Shown: in pieces, positions 54,732 through 64,000 of the stretch
Numbering within the stretch: position 1 is the stretch's first letter
How the letters are laid out: the number at the start of each line of letters is the position of its first letter
DNA from: Clytia hemisphaerica
Lineage: Eukaryota > Cnidaria > Hydrozoa > Leptothecata > Clytiidae
Reading direction: 5' to 3'
DNA length: 64,000 nt
Assembly: GCA_902728285.1 (NCBI GenBank)
Contig: CACVBU010001307.1
Location: 279,193 to 343,192 of the forward strand
Notes under the pieces: generated by a model
What the model saw: the letters and a program-made list of their open reading frames with translations, nothing else
Database searches by the model: none
What the model was told of the DNA's origin: nothing
Program-made: the position numbers and the translations under genes

Positions 54732-56270
54732 GATTTGATAATCTAATGTAAATCAGGCGAAGAAGATTAGTGTATGAATGTCCCAATCGATATCATGAGG
54801 GACAGAAAAAAAAAAACATGAATAGACTTTGATAATGGACCGTTTCAGAGAAAACGATTTTATGATATTTTTGCAGATATTTTGACTCTTTTAATTTTTG
54901 ACTTTAGTTATACGGAATTGTAAATATGGATATCTCTTAAAACCACATACCACCCCTTAAAACCTAGTTTTGGGCCCTCTTAGCCACCAAATTTAATTTA
55001 GTATTACATGATTCACTTTTTTACAACCTCTTCTAAATGTTCTTTCATAAAATACTTAATTTTGAGAATTTCAATTTTTGCAAAGTGTCGTAAAATAAGA
55101 AGTTTATGAATTATTATTTATTAATTTTATCAAAATTACCTTCAAAAATAAAGTTTTTCGGACCTAGAGATTACACAATTGAATTTAAGGTCATAAAACC
55201 TACCTTTTTAGGTACCTATACTTATGGTAGGTATTTAAAAATCATTTTCTTCTTCATGGTTAGACCTCAAAGAAATCGCCAAGCCCTCAAAGTTCTATTA
55301 AAGCTACTTTATGCAATTATGGTAGTGACCAATAAAATCTGAAAATCGACTTTCTCAAAACTTTGTCATATTGCATACCAAATTGTCACAAATTTGATGG
55401 AAAATTAGAGAAACATTAGTACCATATGTCAAAAATGAAGTCAATAAAAGTTATGACCCTTCAACTGCAATTGCATTATGGGCATGAAATCCTGAAAAAT
55501 ACAAATCTATTGTTTTGGGAATGGATTTCTAGCAAGTATTTGATCAATTGAATCACGGTTCAGCACACCTGAGTTGCAATTTCACAGTTTCAGTAAGTTG
55601 TTAGCAAGTGGTCAATGTTTGTAGGTTTTAAGGTGTAACTTTAGGCATACAAACTTTCGCGGGCAGAGACTTTAGCGATTTTCGCGAATTTTGGCCCATT
55701 TCGCGAAAGTAAGTGTCTTTGCAAATTGTAGGAAGGGCCATCCGCGAAAGCTTATGCTTGCGAAAATAGAAAGTATTTTTAATAAAATCCACTGGGAGTT
55801 AATCACCATGACAATAATTTCAAAACGAGGCGTGTGATGTTCGTAACGTAATTTATGAAAAGGTCTATTATGGTAAAGAAAGGTAAAGAATTACATTTTT
55901 AGAATCTTCAATCATAATCTAAGTTGAACTGGTGTCCGGTGGATTCCCCTCTGTGTGAATTCTCCCACCCACCCAGTAAAATTTTCCCACCCAGAAGATT
56001 CCTATTCGAAAAATACCCTTCCTGACTAGGGCTAATACATACAGTAGTTGGACGATTGGAATACAGTTCCCAGGGGGAGGATGGGCAAAAAACTTTCCTT
56101 TTCAGCAAAAGTTAGTCTCTCTGGTTGCTGAACCTCTAAGACTCACTCAGCGTCGACAGTCTAGCACGCACAAACCCAGCATCCTCCAACCAGAAAAGGG
56201 ATCTAGGGTCTAGTAAAAGTTTTTTAACGGTCTCTACCAAATTCTGTATGAATTCTTTTTTGTTCTTTTT
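54732..56270. other. Non-coding stretch with TTTCGCG repeat
   Basis: AT-rich DNA. A diverged TTTCGCGAAA-type unit lies at 55645-55770. A 78-codon plus-strand frame at 55106-55342 has no recognisable features. Confidence 0.35.
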
Positions 56271-56277
56271 TTTACAG

Positions 56278-56367
56278 AAAATAAATGAAATAAAACATGC
56301 ATGTGATTTGGAAAAGAGAATTAAAAAGGGAATTTCGGAAGGAGAGACTTTATTGTATTTGTTATGA
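56278..56367 (+). CDS. Candidate terminal exon, gene unknown
   Basis: A strong acceptor-like tract (tgttcttttttttacag) precedes 29 open codons, including HACDLEKRIKKGISEG, and a TGA. The peptide is charged and plausible as a protein C-terminus. It could be a last exon of an unseen plus-strand gene or an alternative end of the channel gene. No upstream partner exon was found, so this rests on splice-site and composition evidence only. Confidence 0.22.
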   Translation, partial: KINEIKHACDLEKRIKKGISEGETLLYLL

Positions 56368-56498
56368 AACAGAATCGAAGGATTTCAAGGCTTCGATTCA
56401 ATTGTGGTGAAAATAGTTCAAGCATGAGATTTGTGCAGAGGGAAAGTAGAGGTCTACATTACATTACAAAGAATTGTCAGAGATACGGTATAAACAAA

Positions 56499-56721
56499 TG
56501 AATAATGATGATGAATGTTCAACAAACAAAATAACGTCACAACACGGTCTTGGCAACATTTCGCGCCATAATAACAAAAATAGAAGACGTTACGCTGCAA
56601 AAAAACATTCCATTTCATTTGAGCGCGGGAGAGTTGACATTCGAAAACCCAAACAAATAACAAAACAGAATAAAAAGAGCACATCTTTTCTTGTGTTGTT
56701 GGTTCTCGTATGTTCAAAAGG
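56499..56721 (+). CDS. Candidate first exon, gene unknown
   Basis: From the ATG at 56499 about 74 codons are open, basic and polar, then hydrophobic (TSFLVLLVLVCSK), before a donor-like aaaaggtaat. This could encode a signal-anchor N-terminus. The opposite strand is also open over most of this span, and no downstream exon was recognised, so support is weak. Confidence 0.18.
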
Positions 56722-57283
56722 TAATTTCTCACTTTTGGCTTTCTTCACTTTTTAGGACGATGAATATCTTATATAGTCTACCTAAGTCCCACTGGGAAAT
56801 TGACCTTGATTTCATCCCCATTTGAAATTCAATGTTTAAAATGTTTTTTAACCTTGGAACAATAGAATTTATATCCCAATTGGAATTTCGGTAGGAACTT
56901 TTATCACCACTGAGGAAAAAAGTTCCACAGCACAGGGGCTCTGTGACGGGTGTCCTGTCCTTTAGAATTAGAGATCTTTCAACAAGATCATACTATATTA
57001 TATAACAGCGACGATTTAGATATGATATCGTTGACGGTCTACTTGTCGTAGCAGGATACCTTGATCAACAAAGAGAACAATCTAACCTTTTGATTTAAAG
57101 GTCAGTTTAAAGCGTCTGTAAAGTAGATCTACTTTTTTTTCTTTTTGGAAAACATAACGTGTGGAATGTAGGTCATGCTTTAACATAGTCCATATAAAAA
57201 ATTGTGTACGGACTATGGTGTTAAATATAGTGTATCGGGTTCATATTGTCTGTAAAAATTCATTCGAATTTGTTTTTAGACAG

Positions 57284-57601
57284 CCCGGGGGGTACTAGGG
57301 TTGCGAGCTGACAGGGGGGGTGCCTCCCAACTTTCGAACTTTGGACCCTTACCGGGACTAAAAAGGAGAAGACAAAGGAAAATGTTGGGAATTTTACGAC
57401 CCTTAGCGGGATTTTGTTATAACTTGCGTGAATGCGTGAATTTCGAATAAAAATTGCGTGATTGCGTGAATTGAGGGTCCGCTGGGGGGCCTCATACATC
57501 AACCAATGGGAAAAGGTGTGTTTTTGTAAAGATTTTTACAGAAAGATTGTGATCAAATTCTTATTGATTTACTCTCGGGTACCTAATAGCCCCCCCCCCC
57601 A
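57284..57601. mobile_element. G-tract-ended MITE, diverged copy
   Basis: It begins cccggggggtactagggttgcgagctgac, shares the ggacccttaccgggactaaaaaggag block with the copy at 62791, and ends in a C run at about 57590-57601. A gcgtgaatgcgtgaat repeat lies inside. No target duplication is evident, so the right border is uncertain. Confidence 0.6.
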
Positions 57602-57849
57602 ATAATTTATTTTACATACTTTTTTAGCCCACTAAGTTCGTGAAAGTAGGCAAGTGTTTTTAATCTATACGCGACAAATTTCGATGATATGTGTTCAGTA
57701 TTGAGTGTGTTTGGTTTGCTTTTGTTGTTTCTTCCTGGCTTTGGTAATTTCTCAAGTGATTCGGAGAATTGAAAGAAAATAAAGACAGAGTGTTATAAAA
57801 AGGTTTCAACCACACTTCAGAACGAAATTTCTTAAAATAAAAACGAAGA

Positions 57850-58614
57850 TACAGCTCAATCTCTCTAATTCGATCTTCAAGGGACCAAAACTTTTACTCC
57901 AATTAGAGAAAGGTTCGAATTACAGAGACTATTTTGTACTAACTTTCTAGCTGAGGGGACCAATAATTCAGTTCGAATTATAGAAAGATTAGAATAAAGA
58001 AATTTGAGAGAAAGAAAGTTGACGCGTAAAATTGGTCACGAGCTGATTATGAAGAATACACATTTTTTATAAGAACCAGTAAGATTTTGCTGAGACGCGG
58101 CTGTTCTTTTTTTTCTTGCACTTTGAGCCTCAAATTATTCTTATCCTGTTCTTATTTATAGTTTATTTTAGACGTTATACCAAATTTTTACTTCTTTGAC
58201 CCCTAACAAATATTGCTTAAAATTGAGTAATTTCAGGCTCAACATTGTTCTTAAATTTTACTTATCTTTTGGTGATTTGCCTCATTAATATTTCCTCAAA
58301 AAAATAAATATCTAGGGAACAGTTCTCAAAAGGGTTCTAAAATTCCCAAATATTCGGAAAAATCTAATACCATTAGGTCCTCATTGTGGAGACACCCTCA
58401 TTTTGTTATTGAAATTTTAGCTTATTGGACCTTTCACTTTCGATTTTCAAGAGGAATAGGATTTTCATCGAGCAAGGGAACGTATCGAATTGTAGAGCAT
58501 CGTTAATGACAGTTTCTTGTTCACGGTATCTTTCATTTCAATTTCATCGAATAATGAAGCGTATCGAAATGTAGAACGTCGAATTAGAGATTAGAGAGCG
58601 TCAACTGTAGATTG
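57850..58614. mobile_element. TACAG/ATTCGAA MITE
   Basis: The left part tacagctcaatctctctaattcg faces a right part whose inverse reads tacagttgacgctctctaat. Inside are many aattcgaa and attatagaaag words. A relative lies at 60931-61108 with similar ends, so this is a dispersed family. Confidence 0.5.
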
Positions 58615-58731
58615 TATGCGTCACCATCTCTTAAAAGGGTATTTTGTAATGTTTTTTTTGTTTGTTTGTTTGTTTGTTTTGTGTATGTTCAATTATGCAA
58701 GAAAAACATTCTTTAACTTTAGAAAATTCAA

Positions 58732-59112
58732 TACACGCTTTTTTTTATAAGAATATCTTTTATCAAAATATCAGGGTGAAAATTGGCCAAATTGTAAGAA
58801 TACCCTAAGAATACCTCTAGTGTTAATTTGACAAAATTTGATAAGAACACAGTCATTTTTGTTAACAGAAAAAACTGCTTCATTTGTTAGAGATAAACTA
58901 AAACTTTGAGGAAGAAATATAATTTTAACCCAAATGTTCACTCAAAAGTCCAAAACTCTCAAATTGATCATTTCTCATGTTTGTAAAAAAGTCAAGTCTA
59001 AAAAAGTAAGAATACATTAAGAATATTTCACCCTCAATTTTGGCACTTTCTTAAGAATACTTGACCCTCATCAAAAGTATATACACTATTCTTATTAAAA
59101 AAAAGCGTGTAT
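58732..59112. mobile_element. MITE with TACACGC(T) ends
   Basis: TACACGCTTTTTTTTATAAG at the left is mirrored by cttattaaaaaaaagcgtgta at the right. The interior holds several aagaata(c/t) words. TA at both outer ends would fit a mariner-type target. Confidence 0.6.
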
Positions 59113-59971
59113 ATAGAGAGCGATTAACACGTACTTCACTGGACATGTAAAAATCAATCTTAAGATGCATTTAGTCACGTTATTACAAATCTTTACGCAT
59201 TAGACATTGAGCTACGGAAACAGGAAAATTATCAACAAGGAAATGGAGCTTCTTGGATGTTTCTTGGAATTTGCTGGCGCACAACATTTTTTCGGCGTTC
59301 ATCTTAAACGTTAAATGTGTCAGCTGGAAGTTTTTCTTTCGGTTTTGCTCGAAAATATTTGAACGGGGAGGCAACTCATTACTGTTAACTCTTTTAAAAT
59401 TACACCGCAAAGCTTTCTAGAATTCAAACCCTAACCAGCCCAAACTTGTGGTGGCTCCTATAACTGTTGAAAAGTCTCCTTGTTCCATGTGGAATCAAAG
59501 TGAAAAATATGGGATCATTGGTTGAATAACTTCCGGTGATATAGATTGTGTATATCCTAAATTTATTGTGCGAATGATGAGTAAGAATCATGTTTTAACA
59601 AGTTGTATACCAATGTTTGTTTTCTTTGACGATTCGACCACAAGTTTGTAGATTGTTCAGTAGGTAGTTTTGAGAAAAAATATTGAGAAACTAACTTCAT
59701 TTTTTGTGTTAAGGTGTGTTGAGGAGGTTTGTATGAACTGAGTTAAACTGAATTTGAGAGTATTTTGCCGAAAGGTTATAGAATAGTGATCTCTATTTAT
59801 TCACCAAGTATTACCATTTTGAACGATCTTAGCTCATGGGTTGCGCTAAGGGAAGGAAAAGTTTGACACCATAGTCAAAATGAAACTACTGTACCAAGAA
59901 AAAGTGACTTTTTGAGTTTTCCATTCGCGGATCAATCGAAAGCCTAATGTGTTTGATATAATTATGATATT
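59113..59971. other. Non-coding stretch
   Basis: AT-rich DNA in which I see no exon, RNA gene or repeat boundary. Confidence 0.35.
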
Positions 59972-60108
59972 CATAATGTAGTGCTTTCTACGGAAGCACC
60001 CCGGTTTTCGCGAGTAGTGGCAAATTTAAGAAGCTTAAGCTAGAGAATACTTAGATGGTTTATTTGCCACTAGTGGCAAAACCGGGGTTTCCTGTAGAAA
60101 ACATTATG
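59972..60108. repeat. Small palindromic MITE with CATAATGT ends
   Basis: CATAATGTAGTGCTTTCTAC on the left is mirrored by GTAGAAAACATTATG on the right. The inner parts accccggttttcgcgagtagtggcaaat and its near-inverse also pair. It is 137 bp and non-coding. Confidence 0.65.
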
Positions 60109-60930
60109 TAACGAATTTCATGTAAGTGCGTGGAAGAGGATCCCAAATGACAAAAGAATTTCTTAAGACAATGATCCAAAACCGGGGAAGCACTAATATT
60201 ATTTCGAATTTGAAAAACTTTTTGGAATTTTGTTTATCTCATATCTGTCTTTCTGCTTGCGCTTTCCTTGTTACTTCATTTAGAAATTTCAAGTGATCTT
60301 TACTGCCAAGTTCCTCTTAAAACTAGAGACAATTTGAAATTTCTCTATATCTCGAATTTCGTTAACTATATCATGTTAAAATCAAACTGAGCTCTCTTAC
60401 TTTGTTGGATAGAAGTAAGACCGATTATTTGATAGAATATATGTGTGGCCTTATTAGACTGTTGTTTTCAGGTTAAGGTACGGTTCTGAAAAAATCAGGG
60501 CTGAATTCACAGTATAATAGCGCGTATGGTGTAAGCTTACTACTTTCATAATTTCGATTCGCCATCGTTGCGTGCTTACTTTTTCGATTAATCTATCACA
60601 TTTCTAATCTATCACATTTTTTATTTTGTCGCCACCAATTTTAATCGTTGATCAGCTTTTGATTCTCGCAGTCAGGCAGCTTGAAATGATGGTGTAAGGT
60701 TTTCTAGTGTTAACTTGTATGGAAGAGGTTTATAGTTTCGTATCTATGTACTTTTGTGAAAGTAAATGTTTCATTTATGTCTGTAGAGTATGGTGTCTGA
60801 TGATGGTTGAAATGATGGTTAGGTTTTTGTAGAAAGATATTACTTGCGTCTTATTTCAAAATAGATTTTTTAAACTTTATTTTTATAGATATGACCCATA
60901 ACGTTGCAGTCTCATTTGCTCTTTGAAGCT
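60109..60930. other. Non-coding stretch
   Basis: AT-rich DNA with no supported feature. Confidence 0.35.
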
Positions 60931-61108
60931 ACAGTAAACTGTCACTTATTCGGACTTCTTTTTTTTCGAATCTTTCTATAATTCGAACTTTTCAATTCCC
61001 TATCAAGTTGGAGAAACCTTTTATGGCATCTTCTTTAATTCGAATCTCTCTATAATTCAACCAAATAGGATTCCCCGTTCGAGTTCGAATTAGCGAGAGT
61101 CAACTGTA
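60931..61108. repeat. TACAG/ATTCGAA MITE, second copy
   Basis: It starts tacagtaaactgtcacttattcgg and ends ttagcgagagtcaactgta, with attcgaa words between. It belongs to the same family as 57850-58614 but is shorter. Confidence 0.5.
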
Positions 61109-62708
61109 AAAAAATTAAAAGTTTATGATGGTTACAAAAGTTTCTTCGACAGTGGGTGTATATGTTTTTTCTTCTTGGAAAGCCATAATTTTAGAGATGT
61201 TACATGTTGAACTGCCTGTTTTGGAAATTTAAGATATTGTTGTAAATTTGCTTCCTCGAGCTCTGTGTCACCCGATGCTATCAAAACCTATTTAAGATCA
61301 AATGTGACAAGTGGCATATATAATTTCTTCAGGTTTTCAAATGATATCCTGTTACTTTTATATAGATTTTATAAGGTCAACATTACGGTTAAGCTTCGGA
61401 TTTAAGATTTTTTGTTATAAGTTTGAACGAAAGTGTTGAGTCGCTAAAGTAGTCTTATATAATGGCTGGCGACTTATTTTGACTTTGAAGTTTTCAGTTA
61501 AAAAAGTTGTTTTTGAACTTTTGGAAACGTGTGACAAGATTTTACTATGGTGTTAATGGATCTGTCTAGATCTCAGAGCTGTATGGTCCGAAGACCAAAG
61601 TGTAGTTCTGCCGGAACTGGAGTATATCGAAGTTTTAAAACTGGTGGTCTGTCAAAACATGTTTCATTTTCTTTATTGGATGGTTGTTGGTGCATTTCTT
61701 TCAAGCATTTTTTACTTACTTTTTGTTCAGCATAATTCAAATGATCTCAGCAACGATTCTTGCAAAGCGCTTGACAGCGGTCTCGACACTAGAATCTAGC
61801 GGACTATTTACGGTTACGGTCCTCCTAAGCAACCAAAAGCTAAAAATTGAGAGCTACTATATACTACCGGGCCAAAAGGGACATAACAGTACAAACTGTA
61901 TGCAGCGGATACAAAATCAAAACAAATGTCACATCTCAAAATAAAAAATCAAACCAAATATGGCAAATTTTGATTATTCAATTTTGTTTTACAAGTTTGT
62001 TTTGGACACGTGATTTTAATTGTCCTCTTTAATGACACGTGGTTCGCGCAATGTTTACATTTTACTACTTTAATGTCCCTTTAATCGCGACACAAGTATC
62101 AAAAAGCCTTTCGTAGACCCCGGACTAAGTTTCAATAGGTATTATAACAATATACATAACAAGGCACCCAAGAACGACCTTTCCTGCTTCTTTGAGTATG
62201 CCTCGCTTATCCAAACCACAAAACTAACATTTCAGTAGTAAGGCACTACTTAGAAACGGATTTTTCTAGAGTAGCGTCCGTCGTATTACTTCGCTTCCTA
62301 AAAGGAAGTTGAACGAGTCTGACCATTTAAGGTGATATCTAATATGACGGTGAAAAAAATTACTTTACTATTGTATACAATTGTTACAAAAAGTTAAACG
62401 ATGAAAATTTTATGATTTTAATTGATAGTAATGACGTGATTATGGCATCCGTTAACTATGACAATATTCTTTTTTCGTGATGAATTCTGTTTCAATTAGC
62501 ATTTTTGGTTTGGTATGTGTTCTGTTAAGAGATATTGTGTAGATTAGAGAATTCAATTTGTTTTTGTCTATCCAAGTTCATTATAACGTATCTTTAATTT
62601 TAAACTATTAAGAGTGTATATATCTTACCGAACTGAATATTTTGAATTTAGATAAGTGTGAAATATCAACCATGGAGGTATCAGAAAGCGTGGTTTTCTC
62701 AGCTTTAG
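61109..62708. other. Non-coding stretch
   Basis: AT-rich DNA. A 62-codon frame at 61547-61735 (VLMDLSRSQSCMVRRP) starts at an ATG but has no recognisable features and no supporting splice signals. Confidence 0.35.
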
Positions 62709-63334
62709 GGATCGCCTCTACAGATTCGAACGTTTACTTCCATAATGTCAACTATTTTCAACAAGTCAAACCCAAGTGACATGTGATGGACACGGGGGGG
62801 GGTACTAGGGTTGCGAGCTGACGGGGGGTGCCGGGGTCTACTTTGGACCCTTACCGGGACTAAAAAGGAGAAAACAAAGGAAAATTTTCGGAATTTCGCG
62901 ACCCTTAGCGGGACAAATTTGACCAATTTTGACCAAATTTCGATCGTTCAGGGGGTAAAAAGTTGAAATTTTCCTATTTTTCCGACCCTTAGTGGGACTG
63001 AAATTTGATTTTCTGATTTTTCCGACCCTTAGCGGGACTTTGGAAGTCCAAAAAAGGTACCCTTAAGGGCGGCACATACCGTACCCTCCATCTGCCTGAG
63101 TACCCTCCCCCCCTGGGGTGATGGATAGGATAGAATGGGATAGAACTTCTTCAAAGGGTTGTTTTTTTATATAAAATACCCAGTATCGTAAAAGAAATCT
63201 TTCAGGACGTATTTACACGTCACTTGGGTTTGACTTGTTGAAAATAGAGAGGTTTTTTAAGTTTTGTTAGGTTACGTAATATCTCCCATTAATGAAGTAA
63301 ACGTTCGAAACTGTAGAGGTGATCCTTTACGCAA
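62709..63334. repeat. Palindromic element split by a G-tract MITE
   Basis: tattttcaacaagtcaaacccaagtg at 62753-62778 is perfectly mirrored at about 63221-63246. The outer parts cgcctctacagattcgaacgtt and aacgttcgaaactgtagaggtgat also pair. The G-tract element 62791-63117 is inserted near the centre. Confidence 0.6.
62791..63117. mobile_element. G-tract-ended MITE with 8-bp duplication, copy 3
   Basis: The element starts CACGGGGGGGGGTACTAGGG and ends in GAGTACCCTCCCCC...CTGGG. The octamer gtgatgga flanks it perfectly (62783-62790 and 63118-63125). Internally, gacccttagcgggac recurs about five times. It is non-autonomous. Confidence 0.8.
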
Positions 63335-64000
63335 ATCGAACGTTCGCTTCCATAATGGCAGAAATTACTCAACTTAAAAAAATATGGAAAACCTTCAGTC
63401 CAAAAATTGGATTTATTTTTGTTCAGTATTTTAAACATAGTTTTACAGACAAAGAGTGATAGGGTCAAACAACAGTATTGCATGTTAGAGCTCGTTTGAA
63501 AAAGAGGCATTTGAATCAGATTCTTAACTTTTCCTCAAGATTATTGAATAGATGGCGTTAGTCTAAAAGCAAAAACGGAATCGGCCTTAGGATATTGATA
63601 TTTTGCAGTATTTGGTATATTTCATTCACTTTTTGATTTAACTATAATTCCTTCGTTCATCATTCTTACAATTTATCTTTTTCAGGGAAAAAGAGGTGGT
63701 GGACTTTTGACGCCCTAGGATGTCAGTTATGGGTTAAGGAGGCTTTCTGAATGTGATTCTTAAAAAAAGTTTTTATTCGGGTGATTTTTTGCAAAGTATT
63801 TACAAAATTTACTAAATTATAAACAGCTGCTAAAATTATACATCCAAGATTTTTTTATATCAGAGGAAATAAACAAGTTCTTAAAAATGATACCCACTGA
63901 TTCTAGTTGCTCTGATTTTTAAGGGGGAATGGGAATTACGTTTTAAGAATTTGTCATTGGGTCATTGGTATAAATGAAAGAGGGGTCTGTCTTTCTATCA
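63335..64000. other. Non-coding stretch with a weak terminal-exon-like signal
   Basis: An acceptor-like atctttttcag at 63675-63685 precedes ten codons (GKRGGGLLTP) and a TAG at 63716-63718. This is too short to support a gene alone. Nothing else was seen. Confidence 0.25.

Noticed and set aside
61547..61735. 62-codon ORF starting at an ATG
   Set aside because: No domain, splice or conservation evidence; within chance expectation for this length of DNA.

Overview
The window is nuclear DNA of an animal: AT-rich, with genes split by GT..AG introns, long non-coding stretches and very many transposable elements. The repeat style is G-tract-ended short elements, TTTCGCGAAAT-type elements, an ACGTTGTGTG/CAGCTGGG element, and a zinc-finger plus reverse-transcriptase plus restriction-like-endonuclease retroelement. 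Together with animal-type genes this suggests a cnidarian or a similar early-branching marine invertebrate. That placement is inference; no species marker is present.

Region by region: 1-8.8 kb is a nest of transposons. An intact non-LTR retrotransposon (one ORF of 1075 codons, 13-bp target duplication) and a TA-flanked element with 46-bp terminal inverted repeats (TIRs) lie between two copies of a 28-bp inverted repeat. The TA element itself contains a TTAA-flanked element. 8.8-13.5 kb is intergenic with hAT-like and hairpin MITEs and a tRNA-derived SINE. 13.7-15.2 kb (minus) is a one-exon SGNH/GDSL-type hydrolase gene with a signal peptide. 17.9-18.5 kb (plus) is an orphan small multi-pass membrane protein. 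19.5-23.5 kb holds further MITEs and a 2.7-kb TA-flanked element with AATCGAAC repeats. 24.7-29.1 kb (minus) is a decayed CR1/L2-like LINE split by a GC-rich fold-back satellite.

31.7-43.3 kb (plus) is a nine-exon ARHGAP19-like RhoGAP gene, reading in frame for 699 codons. Its 5' exons lie upstream or were not recognised. One intron ends in a five-copy, 82-bp tandem repeat that multiplies the 3' splice site; another contains a 390-bp tandem array built on a TTAA-type MITE. 47.5-53.6 kb (plus) is an eight-exon gene for a 476-residue ionotropic-glutamate-receptor-like protein with the potassium-channel filter TTVGYGD. Its architecture is signal peptide, S1, TM1, pore loop, TM2, S2, TM3, as in bacterial GluR0. 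This is the most interesting gene in the window. Its first intron carries a compact TIR-bounded unit encoding a PHD finger, coiled coil and LINE-ORF1-like protein. 53.7-64 kb is mostly MITEs and unique non-coding DNA, with only weak candidate exons.

The two multi-exon genes lie in the same direction with about 4.2 kb between them. Nothing in the sequence indicates that they work together.
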